DNA of 57,309 nucleotides, from assembly GCA_001969505.1 (NCBI GenBank), contig LSSK01001304.1, forward strand, positions 1 through 57,309, read 5' to 3'. The translations under genes were made by a program, and so were the position numbers. Source of the stretch: Zancudomyces culisetae (taxonomy: Eukaryota > Kickxellomycota > Harpellomycetes > Harpellales > Legeriomycetaceae). Positions 10,867-21,402 of the stretch are shown in pieces. Numbering within the stretch: position 1 is the stretch's first letter; each line of letters starts with the position of its first letter. The notes beneath the pieces were generated by a model, which did no database searches, was not told the origin of the DNA, and saw only the letters and a list, made by a program, of their open reading frames with translations.

Positions 10867-12505
10867 CGGTGAGGACATCAGTTTTTTATTATAAAAAATT
10901 GCCTAAAGAAAATATGTATATGTGTCCCAACCCCCCAAAAAAGCCTAATGAGCTTCCATTCATGCTACTTTTCTTTTAATTTTGCGTAGAAAAAACAAAG
11001 TCAAACTTGAGGTGCTAATGCTTGAATGCTGAGAACAAAAAACCCACCTTTTGTGTGATATCAAAAACCACACTCAATAGGCTGCGCAGGCAAGGCATTG
11101 CAGAGCTGATTCAAATTATATAATTGAGCCGAAAGCCGCTAAGCTTGCCTTAACAAACACATGCAAATACCAACCTAAATAATGGCGAATACAATTCATC
11201 CATTTTTTTTGTTACCAATTCTGGACAACAGATTGGAAATATCTGAGAAATTTTTGTGTGGATTTAAAAGGTCACAACTTTTAACAAGAATAATAGAAAA
11301 AAGGCCCTATTAAAAGAGCCACTATTCTATTCTATTTTACACTTTTTTAGCTTGGTTAGTTTGTAGAAATAGAGACAGCTAAAGAATTGGTGCATATAGA
11401 TTTATTACTACCCTTTCTTTATTAGCGAACGAAGACAAAAACGCAAACAACAGAAACGTTTACTAGATAACGTAGAATACAGGGTAAAGACCACGTGGTG
11501 GAAACGTACACTTAGAATTTACTTTAACTTTAAAAAAACATACCTATTTGGAACAGGTTGGGAGAAAAAGAAAATAACTCTATTAGCGAAGGATTCACGT
11601 TTTAGACATATAGTTCAACCAGGGCATTCGTTACAGACAAGGAGAATAAATCAACATAGAAAGTGTGGTTTGGTAGAGAAAACAGGTCATAAATCTGGAG
11701 TGATAAGGGTTTATTATATTGTACATTATTTTTTGGGATTTATGCCTGTTTTGTCTGTTGTATCATGTATAATTTGGGATTGGGAATTTATTCGGAAATC
11801 TAAAAAAGAGATATAAATATTGACAGTTCAATCCAGCCTATTAAATCTGGAGCTCATTCGATTCCTGGGTTACAACAAATATATACAGCATACAACCTGT
11901 ACAATATACCTAGAGAGATAGGAATACAAAAAAAAAAATACACGGCGAGTAATTTTGTATTGGTACCTTTTTAGATTAAATTTGTAGGTGCAAGAATATT
12001 AGCGGAAAAAAAGAGAGAAGGTTTCAACGCACAAGTTTTGTTATCCACGGCTCAATTTTATCAAGCGACTACTCATTATATATTTATAAGCATAATCTCT
12101 TGGATAAACTAAATACCGTAAGGAGCAACCAAGACACATCAACATCACCATAGACAACAATAGGAGTCAAGGATAAAAAGAAAACAGCATTATTTCCAAA
12201 CTAAAGTACCTTGTACCAGTAGCAACAAAATAATATCAATTGTTTCTCTTATAAACTCAACGAAAAAGTGCTTATAGTATATTGATATCTAGACGTATCA
12301 GAGTGTTCTAGTAAAGAGTGGTAAAAAAAAGAAAAGGTAACGCGAGCAAGAATTAGACTAGCACGAAAGAGTATTATCAAATCTGAACATAGTAAATCCG
12401 ATTGGTTCACGGCTGTATTTGTGTCAAGTATATATATATATTATATAACAAAATAAATAATATACTTTGGGAAATAAGCATCAATGCACATTGATATGGT
12501 AAATT

Positions 12506-15037
12506 ATGGAGGAAAACAAGAATAGACCAACGGTGGCAATAGGCGATTATATTGTGGGTAGCGAGATTGGAAGGGGATCTTTTGCTAAGGTGTTTTATGG
12601 AGTGAACAAGAAAACCAAAGTGCAGGTGGCGATTAAATCAGTGTCGAGGGTAAAACTGACAAAGAAGCTTCTCGAAAATTTGGAACTAGAGATTAATATA
12701 CTGAAGGCATCTAGTCACGAAAATGTAGTAAAACTGATTGATTGTTTAAAATCAAAAAATCATATACATCTTGTGATGGAATATTGCTCGCTTGGTGATT
12801 TAGCAGCATACATTAAAAAAAGAAAACAAAATACAGCAATGATGAATGCATATGGAGGGTTGCATAAGGTAATTGTGGGGGGATTGGTGCCTCAGCTGGG
12901 GGCAGCATTAGCATATTTACGTGAAAGAAATGTAATACATCGAGATATAAAGCCGCAAAACTTGCTTCTGAGCCCTCCAAATAGCGCCTATATGATGGGA
13001 GTGAGCGAATTTAAGGGAGTGTACCCAGTGTTGAAGATAGCAGACTTTGGGTTTGCTAGGTCGCTTATGACCTCGTCCCTAGCAGACACGCTATGTGGAT
13101 CGCCGCTTTATATGGCGCCAGAAATATTACGCTACGAAAAATATGATGCCAGAGCTGATTTGTGGTCAGTGGGAGCGGTGATATACGAAATGTTAACTGG
13201 AAAGCCGCCATTCCGGGCATCTAATCATGTTGAATTGCAGCATAAAATCGATAGAGCCAACGATGTGATATTTTTCCCAGGTAATGATTCGGATGGGGTG
13301 ATAGACATCAAAGTTAAAGACCTGGTTCAGCGACTGCTTAAAAGGAAGCCTGATGATCGAATAGCATTTAAAGATTTTTTTGAGCACCCGGGGCTTGGTT
13401 TAAAGCCAGAAAACGACAGCGAAGAGTATTCTGAGAAGAGTGATATAGATGACGTCATTGAAAAAATAGAAAATGTAAAAATAGTATCCAAGGAAAAGCC
13501 AGCGCCAAGAAATGAAAATCAAGGGCTCGACGAACGAAAAAAAGAACGAAACAGAGTCTTGGGACAACAATATGTAAGGGCCATATCCACCAGAATTGGA
13601 GGCGGTGGTAGTAATACACGCCACGATGAGCCGGCTGAATACAGCGCTGGACAAACTGGGATGGGTACACAGCCAAAGAGAGCGGTCACAAATACTGAAG
13701 GGGTTCCAGAAACACGACAAGCTAGAGCAGACAATTTTGAGCCAACAAATAAGGTAATGAGCTCGGCGGAAGAGGGTACTGTTGATTCATCGGCCCTTGT
13801 GAATATTTCGGAATGGAGCGGCAGAACTGGAATCAAGAAAAGTGAACAGGCGCTTGCGGAAAAGGAATATGTTGTTGTGGAAAAACGTGCAGTTGAAGTC
13901 AATGTTCTTGCTGACGAATTTGCAAGCAGCACGCCTCCAGTAAAGGGGTATATTGGTGCTGCAGTGGCTTCGGCAGCTTCAAGACCCACACATACAGCAC
14001 CAGCAGCGATGTATTCGTACGGTGGTATACGAAATAACATGTTACAGCAAATGACAGCACTCACCCAAATATCAACCAATAAGGCTCCAGGAACGCCAAG
14101 CGACACACCTGGAAGTCGAAACGTCGGCAGTTCCGGCCGATTGAACCAATCTGCAAACAGCAATTCGGAGAATGCAGAGCAGTCTGAGGAGAGTCAAAAA
14201 CCTGAGGACAGACTACTTCAGGTAAGAAAAGATAAGTTTACATATCTGGATGGCGCGCTCTACTCAACGTTTAGCTATAAACCCACTTCAGCGGCCGAAG
14301 GTTCAACAATTAGACAAATGGAGTCGCTGTGTTACAAAGCTTTTGCGGTTTCGTGGCTTGCAAATGTCAAGCTGGGGCAGCTGTTGTCTGTGGAGCGAGG
14401 AAGTGGGGGTGGTGGTGGCAGCAAAGCCAAGGATCTTGAACGCAGCGTGAAATTTGATCGAATTGAGTTTGAGCAACAGTTGGATTTGTTACATAGCATG
14501 GATGTCGGTCTAGAGATCACTATTGGCGAGGGATTCGCGCTGTATCTCAAGGCGATTTCGCTTTTACATAAGGCAGCGACTTGTGCAAAAGACTACTGGG
14601 ATGGAGAGATTGACTTGGGGCCACATGTATCTGGCGGAAGACGAGTCTCTGGCACCTATAATCCTGCATTCACTCTGTCTATCCCATTCAACAATGCTGT
14701 TCAGTGGGTTCGCAACCATTTTAATGAGTGTATGGATAAAGCTGATGTTATGAAGGCGGCTTGTTCTGATGGCGAACTTGACTTCCAGCACATTTCGGCA
14801 GAGAAAATTCTTTATGAAAAGGCCTTAGAGTTAAGTCGAGGAGCCGCCGTCAATGAATTACATAACAATTTGGTCCCCATGAAGTGTGAAAAGGCCTACC
14901 AACTGTCGATTTGGCTATTGTCAGCTATTATTGAGGAGACCGATCAGAATACCATAAGCTCTGACGACCGGAACACTGTCGATAACTTTATTTTACATAT
15001 AATAAAAAGATTGGAAAGCTTAAGAGCAAAGACTTGA
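12506..15037 (+). CDS. ATG1: Autophagy-initiating serine/threonine kinase Atg1 (ULK family)
   Basis: Single exon, 843 aa. The kinase domain (~14-300) has the glycine loop GRGSFAKV, the VAIK lysine (K44), the catalytic HRD at 145-147 followed by IKPQN, DFG at 180-182 and the activation-loop/APE segment CGSPLYMAPE. A disordered middle carries YVVV at 455-458 within KEYVVVEKRAVEVN, which matches the Atg8-interacting motif of fungal Atg1. The C-terminal ~230 residues match the early-autophagy targeting (MIT-like) domain that binds Atg13. Known role: core of the Atg1 complex that starts phagophore formation downstream of TORC1. Length is close to the S. cerevisiae protein (897 aa). A 6.6-kb spacer lies upstream; BNA6 is convergent downstream. 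Confidence 0.97.
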   Translation: MEENKNRPTVAIGDYIVGSEIGRGSFAKVFYGVNKKTKVQVAIKSVSRVKLTKKLLENLELEINILKASSHENVVKLIDCLKSKNHIHLVMEYCSLGDLAAYIKKRKQNTAMMNAYGGLHKVIVGGLVPQLGAALAYLRERNVIHRDIKPQNLLLSPPNSAYMMGVSEFKGVYPVLKIADFGFARSLMTSSLADTLCGSPLYMAPEILRYEKYDARADLWSVGAVIYEMLTGKPPFRASNHVELQHKIDRANDVIFFPGNDSDGVIDIKVKDLVQRLLKRKPDDRIAFKDFFEHPGLGLKPENDSEEYSEKSDIDDVIEKIENVKIVSKEKPAPRNENQGLDERKKERNRVLGQQYVRAISTRIGGGGSNTRHDEPAEYSAGQTGMGTQPKRAVTNTEGVPETRQARADNFEPTNKVMSSAEEGTVDSSALVNISEWSGRTGIKKSEQALAEKEYVVVEKRAVEVNVLADEFASSTPPVKGYIGAAVASAASRPTHTAPAAMYSYGGIRNNMLQQMTALTQISTNKAPGTPSDTPGSRNVGSSGRLNQSANSNSENAEQSEESQKPEDRLLQVRKDKFTYLDGALYSTFSYKPTSAAEGSTIRQMESLCYKAFAVSWLANVKLGQLLSVERGSGGGGGSKAKDLERSVKFDRIEFEQQLDLLHSMDVGLEITIGEGFALYLKAISLLHKAATCAKDYWDGEIDLGPHVSGGRRVSGTYNPAFTLSIPFNNAVQWVRNHFNECMDKADVMKAACSDGELDFQHISAEKILYEKALELSRGAAVNELHNNLVPMKCEKAYQLSIWLLSAIIEETDQNTISSDDRNTVDNFILHIIKRLESLRAKT

Positions 15038-15131
15038 TCTTTTAGCCAATATAGTATATGTTATAAAAATTGAAATAAAGTCAAAATAACCTAACATGAA
15101 AGAAATGGGGAATAGATAATGTTTGAGATAA

Positions 15132-15165
15132 AGTGGGGTGAGATGGGGTGAGGTGGGGTGGGGTG
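15132..15165 (+). repeat. G-quadruplex-prone tract between convergent genes
   Basis: Four G4 runs in GTGGGGTGAGATGGGGTGAG and its continuation, within 34 bp, between the ATG1 stop (15037) and the BNA6 stop (15203). Its position between two convergent 3' ends could affect transcription termination (inference). Confidence 0.7.
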
Positions 15166-15202
15166 TATATGTGCTTAATGAAGGGTCGCTCCCATTGTTT
15201 TT

Positions 15203-16499
15203 CTAGTGTGTCACTTTCAAGGAAAAGTCGATATGATTGACGTCTTGTGTTATGTTACCCATACTAATTATATCCACGCTATCACTAAAGTATTCCGCTA
15301 TATTATTTTCTGTGATTCCTCCACTAGCTTCGATCAAAACCCCGCTCCTACCACTGCTTAAATCACCACTACAACAATATTCCTTCAATAACGCCGCCGC
15401 AGAAACCAACTCTTTTCCTTTAAAGTTGTCAAGCATGACGATATCTGCTCCTGCTTGAATTGCTTCCTTTGCCTCGTCAAGTGAGCGGCACTCCACCTCA
15501 ATTTTTACAGAAAATCCACCCACCCGCTTTGCGCTTTCAACGGCTTTGGTTATTGATCCTGTGGCCCATACATGGTTGTCCTTGAGCATTATCATGGATG
15601 ATAGATCCATCCGGTGTCCGTCGATTCCTCCCACCAACATTCCGTACTTTTCGACTATTCTAAAGCCTATCGTTTTTTGTTTTTTTTTTTAAAAAAAATG
15701 AAAATGAGAAAAGGTTAATACCACCCCACCTCCTATCTCTTTATGAAACCTGGGAAAATGAAAAAGGTTGCAGCTACTGATTAACATGCTTTACCTGGAG
15801 TAGTCTTTCTGGTTCCTGCAACCAGCCCGTTATACCCGTGCTGTTTAGCTAGCTCGGCTAGTTTTCTTGCTTTGGTAGCAATTCCACTGCACCTCGCAAT
15901 TAAATTCAATGCAACTCTTTCACCCTGAAGTAGCTTATTCACGGGGCCAGTGACTTTTGCTACTGCTATTCGTTTTGATTCGCTTTTGTCGACATCAATT
16001 TCTTCACCTTCTTGATAGTACCATTCTATCCTATATTTTTGGTGTGTTCTATTAATCTACTTTTTCTTTTTTCTTTACTTATTAATCTGACACCGATATG
16101 CTTTATACGCTCAATATAGTTTTAATTCAGTCTAGAAGTATGCTAAGAGAGAGACACCTTATATTTTACCTACAATCGAGTATTTCAAAGACCTGATTGA
16201 CAAATGGAACTCCTGCTAGAACTCCCTTTTAACCGTTTATATTGTTACCATGTTAGAATTTTTAATGAAAGTAGAGTGCTAGTACAGTAAAATGTGTTGT
16301 TTTTCAGTGCCTAGCTAGTATGACAAGGCCTGGATACTGAGTATGTAGCGAGTTTTACCTTTTTCTTGCAGAATAGGTCGGCAGTCTTAACTTCATTACC
16401 TACGACATGCCCGCCATAATCAAAACTCGGAATATCTTCCGAAAGCCAGTCAATAATTTTCTGCTTGACACCTGTTGATAAAAGTAGATTTTCGCTCAT
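15203..16499 (-). CDS. BNA6: Nicotinate-nucleotide pyrophosphorylase (quinolinate phosphoribosyltransferase), four exons
   Basis: Makes nicotinate mononucleotide from quinolinate and PRPP, the last step joining the kynurenine pathway to NAD synthesis. Exons on the minus strand: 16499-16359, 16225-16170, 16030-15795, 15666-15203. All introns (133, 139, 128 nt) are GT-AG and phases match, giving 298 aa (yeast Bna6 is 295). Exon 1 has the NadC start ([17 protein letters not shown]). The 56-nt exon 2 supplies [11 protein letters not shown]. Exon 3 has [14 protein letters not shown] and AGTRKTTPG, the latter completed across the last intron. Exon 4 has [15 protein letters not shown] and the VECRSLDEA...DIVMLDNF barrel strand. 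The 18-codon exon 2 is easily missed but is needed for the fold. Confidence 0.95.
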
Positions 16500-18312
16500 A
16501 GTTCCAAGAATATCTCCGCTCTTCGGTCCTTTTTTTCTCGCTTTTAAATTTAAAGAAAAGTGTATTTAACCAGATAAGTACCAAACAATTTACCACTGTG
16601 GTTCAGCTTTGCCTTTTATACTCTCTTTGAGCTATGGAAAAAAAGAGATAAGATTGGTTAATGGTACCGATATTGGCTCTTGCTGAATACGTTTGCGATC
16701 AATTGGTTTATCTGTATGCTTTCTTTTATCATTAGTATTTTTCACATGGACACAAGTCAGACAGGATAAAGAACCGAAACGACAAAATATTGATTAGCCA
16801 ATAGAGATTTCACACCAGGGCGCAAATTCAAATTTCTGGAAACTACCAGTATAGGGGAGGAGAAAAAGAAAAGATGGCTTTGAGGGACATTGTGTGTAAA
16901 TCTAATATATTCCCACTCGTTTACCAAATTACACCATCTCCCTTATTTGTGTATTGTGGCAGCTATGAGTGCACACCCACTTCATATATTTGCCATATGT
17001 ACTGAGTTTATATCGGAGTTCAGTCTTAGTAAGGCTTGGCCATAGTGCTTTTATGTTTTCCAAACTTGGAAAATTGGAGTAGAGAAGGGAGCAAAACTAC
17101 AAAAAAAAGTGCAAAAACGACTTGACAGTCTAGAACTAGCAAAAACGAAACTTATGGACCTATCTCTTTTAATGGGCTGTGATTGACAAAGGAATTGTTA
17201 TTCTTATAAAAATAGGCAGTGTTTTACTTAATGGTTGAATGCTAGATTAGGTAACGTACACCAGATCTTGACAAATCAGTAACAAGAATAAAATCGATAA
17301 TACGTTTACGAATAGAATTATGCAAAAATACGCTGTTTCTCTTTATCTGTCCCAAACTATGATGTTCTCAAACATATTAATAATTACGGCTTATTTGCCT
17401 ACCTGCTTATTTTATCCGTTTTTCGCAGAATAAAACTAGTAAAAAATATTTTTTTTTGATATTCAGGATACGTAAATGAGTGTGTGAATCAATGTTTTTT
17501 GCATAATTACCAGAAAAAAGTATTAATGATGTAATAAGTTTCACATCAATCACAACAATTTGTTACGTCAAAAAAAAAACAATACTGAATAATGTTTCTT
17601 GGTATTCCGCTATTCTTGACATTAAAAATAATAATGGAAATGCTTCATTTCATTATATTTGCTATTGTTACAATTTTTACTTTTTTTTCAAGGAAAAAAA
17701 ACAGAAAAATGAAATTTGTTCATCCAGCATTTTGAAATTTTGTCATCAAGAGTTGGAATTGTTAACTAATTGTTTCGTTTTGTTTGAGAAATTTGCTGCC
17801 AAAACAATCAAAAAACTGTGACGCCTTAAAAGCCATCTAATAAAACCATTGAACTCTTTGAAAAAAAGGTAGGTAACAGGTACCAGGGTAGAACTGTGAA
17901 TACCAAGGGTATAGTATATGCGTAAAAGTGTGCTTGTACCCGACTTAGTCAAAAGTGTCTTACTTTATACGCATTAGGAGAGGGTGTACCTTTAACACCA
18001 ACTATCATCTTGCTTTCTATCTTCACAAAAAACAAAATTAAAAATAAACAAGTCTCGCAATAGCCTTCACACTGCATGTATTTTTTTAAGGGCTTGGTAT
18101 TTGTTGATAATAAAGAGCGAACTACAATCACTCGCAAGTGAAAAGTAAAACAACAAAAACAGTAACAAGAACAGTAGCAAAAAGGGCGATCCTCTTTATC
18201 CCCTTTCCGCTTCCTCTCCCCACCTTTTTAAATTCATAAGGTATCCACCACTCATTAAATTTGCTATTGAGAATCGAGACAAAGTGAAACGAATAAATAA
18301 GAAAAAAGAGAA
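16500..18312. other. Intergenic spacer, BNA6 / Zn2Cys6 factor
   Basis: Divergent 1.8-kb AT-rich spacer. Short minus-strand frames at 17746-17952, 17949-18137 and 18128-18382 were examined. They include a possible donor (AAA|GTAAGA near 17963), but no coherent spliced protein was recognised. Confidence 0.55.
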
Positions 18313-20433
18313 ATGGAGGAACAGCCACCAAAACCACAAATGGACTTACAGAACGTACGACTAAAAATATCCTGTGATACATGCAGGAGTAAAAAAGTAC
18401 GATGTGATGGGATCAAGCCGTCTTGCGGGCGGTGTGTTAAAGTTGGAGCAACCTGCGTGTTTTCACCAGTGAGCGAACGAAGAAGAGCAAGAAAATCGAA
18501 TAAAAGTGGGTCAGTATGTGAAGGAAGCAGCATGGGACGGATGGTTAATGGAAAGCTTGCAGAAGTACTGGATATCCATCAGGAAATCAATTCGCTCATG
18601 GGCCGACTAAAAGACATAACGATGCGAACATCGGTAACTGAAGGAGAGACAAGTACAATATTTCGAACATCCAGGGATAGGCATCAATTACAAGCAAAAA
18701 GCGAGCATGGAGATAGGATGTCAGAGGGAGAAAGCGAGGTGGGTAGCAAGAGCAAGAGGCACGAAGAAAAGGATGAAGGGATCGATGTATCGGAGGGAGC
18801 ACTGATTATCAACAAATTTTTCCAGATGTACAACCCACTGCTGACGGGACTGGAGGCGCGAGAGCGATGCGAGAGGCATTTGATGTTATTGCTGAACGAG
18901 TTGACCCCATCGAGTCTTCTGGTAGCAGTGCTATCGGCAGGGACACTGGTGATGCGAGAAGAAGAGGATGGGGTAGGAGATATGGATGTAAAATTTTTGG
19001 CAAATGTTTTTAGCTGTAGATTTGAAGCGATGCTTAGCAGAATAATTAATAGAAACAGCATTGAAAATATACTAGCACTTAATGTGATGTCTAATGCATC
19101 ACTGTACAGTCGTAGTCGAAATATGGAGTATTCAAACGCAGCTGTGCGAATGGGAATCAGGATGGGACTGCATCGAAACAGCAGCCATGTGGAAAGCCAC
19201 ATGAAAAACATCTTTTGGACAACCCTGTTGGTGGATGCACTGGTTTCGTGGGAAAGTGGGTTGCCAGGTGCAATATCATATGACGAGGTTGGGACACAGA
19301 ATATTAGCTGGTTGGGAAAGCTGGCTGTACTCGTTCTTAAAGCGGCAAAGATTTCGCGATCTATTTCTGACGGTGGAATGTCGGGCAGCACACAGTTCTG
19401 TATACAAACCCTGACAGAATTAGATCAGTTATATGAGGCTATTCCAGCGTCATACAGTTTTTCCATACCCATAAACAGGGAGGGGTATTCACAGGCAGGA
19501 AACGAAGAGCCTGAGAACCAGCTGGTTGGCAAGGCATTTGTAAACATACTATATCACGGCTTGGTTATTTCCATTGTTCATAGCTATGGATATGACACAT
19601 GGCAGACAAAAGAAGCCGAATCTCTTGACGATCTGTCACAATGTTTCAAGCCAACTCCCGAATATTTGGTACAGGAAAGAAGTCTTAGCTCTGCTGGTGC
19701 AGTAACGGAAATTCTTGTCCAGCTCAAGGCTGTAGATCCACGGTACTATCAGTACGGCCTGGAGGTTAGTGTCTATTTAGCTGGACTGGTTTATGTCGGT
19801 GTTTTATCATGCGTCAATTTCAGTTCGACCGAGTTCGCTATCAGCAACACATGTATCAAGGAGCACATTTTGTTTTTGGAAAGAACCAGCCACTTTAAAC
19901 TCGCTCAAAAGCTATCTCTGCAAAAGGAAAACGTCTTGCACTCCAAAAACTCCTGGTCGGCCGCTCGCTCATCGTTTCTCACCTCATCCCACCCTAAAAA
20001 CCCTCTTTCCAACTCAGGCCTTCCCCTTTCCCGAACCACAACTGCCCCAGTAAAGCAAGAGGCAATTGACGCGCTTATGGATGAATGCTTTGTTAGTCCT
20101 CCCACCCTCTCATCTTCCTCAAACGCATCGAATCTTTTGCTTTTGGGTGGAGGTACCGCTTCCACATCTGCCGTTCCTACATCCGCAAATCCCTCTAGTT
20201 TCACTATTGATCATCCTGCTACCTTTTCTGAGACCTCTTCCACCATCACCGGCGTGGTTGCTCCTGGAAATTCTGGAACCAGTCTGCACGGCGCTGGCAA
20301 CAACGGCATCCACATTTCCGCTGTTCCATCTTCCTCAAACAAAAACGCATTTAATGATTATCAGGATTTTTCGATGTTTGTTAGCAATAACCTTGATGAT
20401 GTAATTTCATCAGTATTTTCATCAAACAACTAG
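18313..20433 (+). CDS. Zn2Cys6 binuclear-cluster transcription factor
   Basis: Single exon, 706 aa. The six cysteines at 21, 24, 31, 38, 41 and 48 (CX2CX6CX6CX2CX6C) with the basic stretch RSKKVRCDGIKPSC form the Gal4-type cluster that binds CGG-type half sites. A basic linker follows, then a Ser/Glu-rich region. A helical middle part (~165-430) fits the fungal transcription factor regulatory domain (NVMSNASLYSRSRNMEYSNA...VRMGIRMGLHR). The C-terminal ~170 residues are Ser/Thr/Pro-rich, as in activation domains. The target pathway cannot be told from sequence. Neighbours BNA6 and AGX1 are metabolic, but linkage is not evidence of regulation. Confidence 0.93.
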   Translation: MEEQPPKPQMDLQNVRLKISCDTCRSKKVRCDGIKPSCGRCVKVGATCVFSPVSERRRARKSNKSGSVCEGSSMGRMVNGKLAEVLDIHQEINSLMGRLKDITMRTSVTEGETSTIFRTSRDRHQLQAKSEHGDRMSEGESEVGSKSKRHEEKDEGIDVSEGALIINKFFQMYNPLLTGLEARERCERHLMLLLNELTPSSLLVAVLSAGTLVMREEEDGVGDMDVKFLANVFSCRFEAMLSRIINRNSIENILALNVMSNASLYSRSRNMEYSNAAVRMGIRMGLHRNSSHVESHMKNIFWTTLLVDALVSWESGLPGAISYDEVGTQNISWLGKLAVLVLKAAKISRSISDGGMSGSTQFCIQTLTELDQLYEAIPASYSFSIPINREGYSQAGNEEPENQLVGKAFVNILYHGLVISIVHSYGYDTWQTKEAESLDDLSQCFKPTPEYLVQERSLSSAGAVTEILVQLKAVDPRYYQYGLEVSVYLAGLVYVGVLSCVNFSSTEFAISNTCIKEHILFLERTSHFKLAQKLSLQKENVLHSKNSWSAARSSFLTSSHPKNPLSNSGLPLSRTTTAPVKQEAIDALMDECFVSPPTLSSSSNASNLLLLGGGTASTSAVPTSANPSSFTIDHPATFSETSSTITGVVAPGNSGTSLHGAGNNGIHISAVPSSSNKNAFNDYQDFSMFVSNNLDDVISSVFSSNN

Positions 20434-21402
20434 TACTATTTTCTTCTCTTTCCCTTTCCGCGCCCCTTTTCTGACATATCGCATCATACCAGTTTTCATC
20501 ATGTTTTATTTATTTACTCGTGCTAGCTTAGCTGCCAATAACTACATCACTACTTTCTTTTCACACATCAACAAATGTCTCTTTTATAATTTCCTTTTTT
20601 TTTTGCAATGATCTGGGGTTTGTCAAGAAATCTGACAGCATTCTAGTTCCAACCTTTCCACACTTTTTTTTTTCGTGCACTGTTTACGTTTTTTTGATTA
20701 AGCTGACCCGTTCTATTTCACATGTAAATTTGTTTTACAGTTACGTAACAAAGTGCCCTTGCTTTTATTTTATCTTTCAACTTGCTTTTGTTTTATGATT
20801 TTTTCATCCATCGAATTGGATTAAATGGATAAGATAGAACAAAATAGTGTTTTTATGAGATGGAGACAAAGAGAAATGTGTGTGAGAATGTAGAGTTAAA
20901 TATAGTTGAAAAGGATGGAGGGAGGGTAGAATTAGAGATAGCCAACTCTTATAAGACTTGGAGTTTACCATTACGAGATAATAGAAAAGCGTCGAAACCA
21001 AATAGTCCGACTGAGTGTTATTCACTTTGTTGATCCGTTTTTAGTGCGTGCCCCTCTTCCCCTTTATTTAAAGGCGTGTGTATTCTTTTTTTTTTCATGA
21101 CGCTTACTAATAGGTATCCGGAAATAAAACAGTAGGCTACTATTGTCACTAAAAACTATCCGATGACGCTCTAACTGGTCAGTTACATCATGCACAAGCT
21201 AAATGATGGCAAGAATTTTTTTTAATTATTATGCTTATCCCTAATGATTAACGCACTAATAGCTGCTCTTTCCCTCTTTCCTCCTTCACCCTCCCACCCA
21301 TTAGAATCATCTTAACCTGGTACTTATTTGCTGCTTTATTTACAAAGTTTCATTTTTTTTTTTGCTTTATTAAATTGCCTTTTAACTTTTTTTCATTATC
21401 AA
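20434..21402. other. Intergenic spacer upstream of AGX1
   Basis: AT- and T-tract-rich sequence with no accepted gene. A 73-codon minus-strand frame (20804-21025) is low complexity. The proximal part is presumably the AGX1 promoter. Confidence 0.6.

Larger units (their letters stand above)
5875..12505. other. 6.6-kb gene-poor spacer between CSC1 and ATG1 (divergent promoters)
   Basis: Divergent intergenic region, AT-rich, with many T/A runs and no long conserved ORF. It holds a hairpin (7232-7266), a 10-bp tandem repeat (8061-8110), a G/purine tract (~10811-10866), and a patch at ~9.8-10.65 kb with residual coding character on both strands (separate entry). A 117-codon frame at 8508-8861 has biased, unrecognised composition and was not called. 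The part next to 12506 is presumably the ATG1 promoter and leader. Confidence 0.6.

Noticed and set aside
13519-14163. 214-codon minus-strand frame
   Set aside because: Antisense shadow of the ATG1 middle region.
17746-18137. Possible minus-strand spliced gene using the AAA|GTAAGA donor near 17963
   Set aside because: Several acceptors are possible and none gives a recognisable or clearly coding product.
18684-19391. 235-codon minus-strand frame
   Set aside because: Antisense shadow of the Zn2Cys6 factor.
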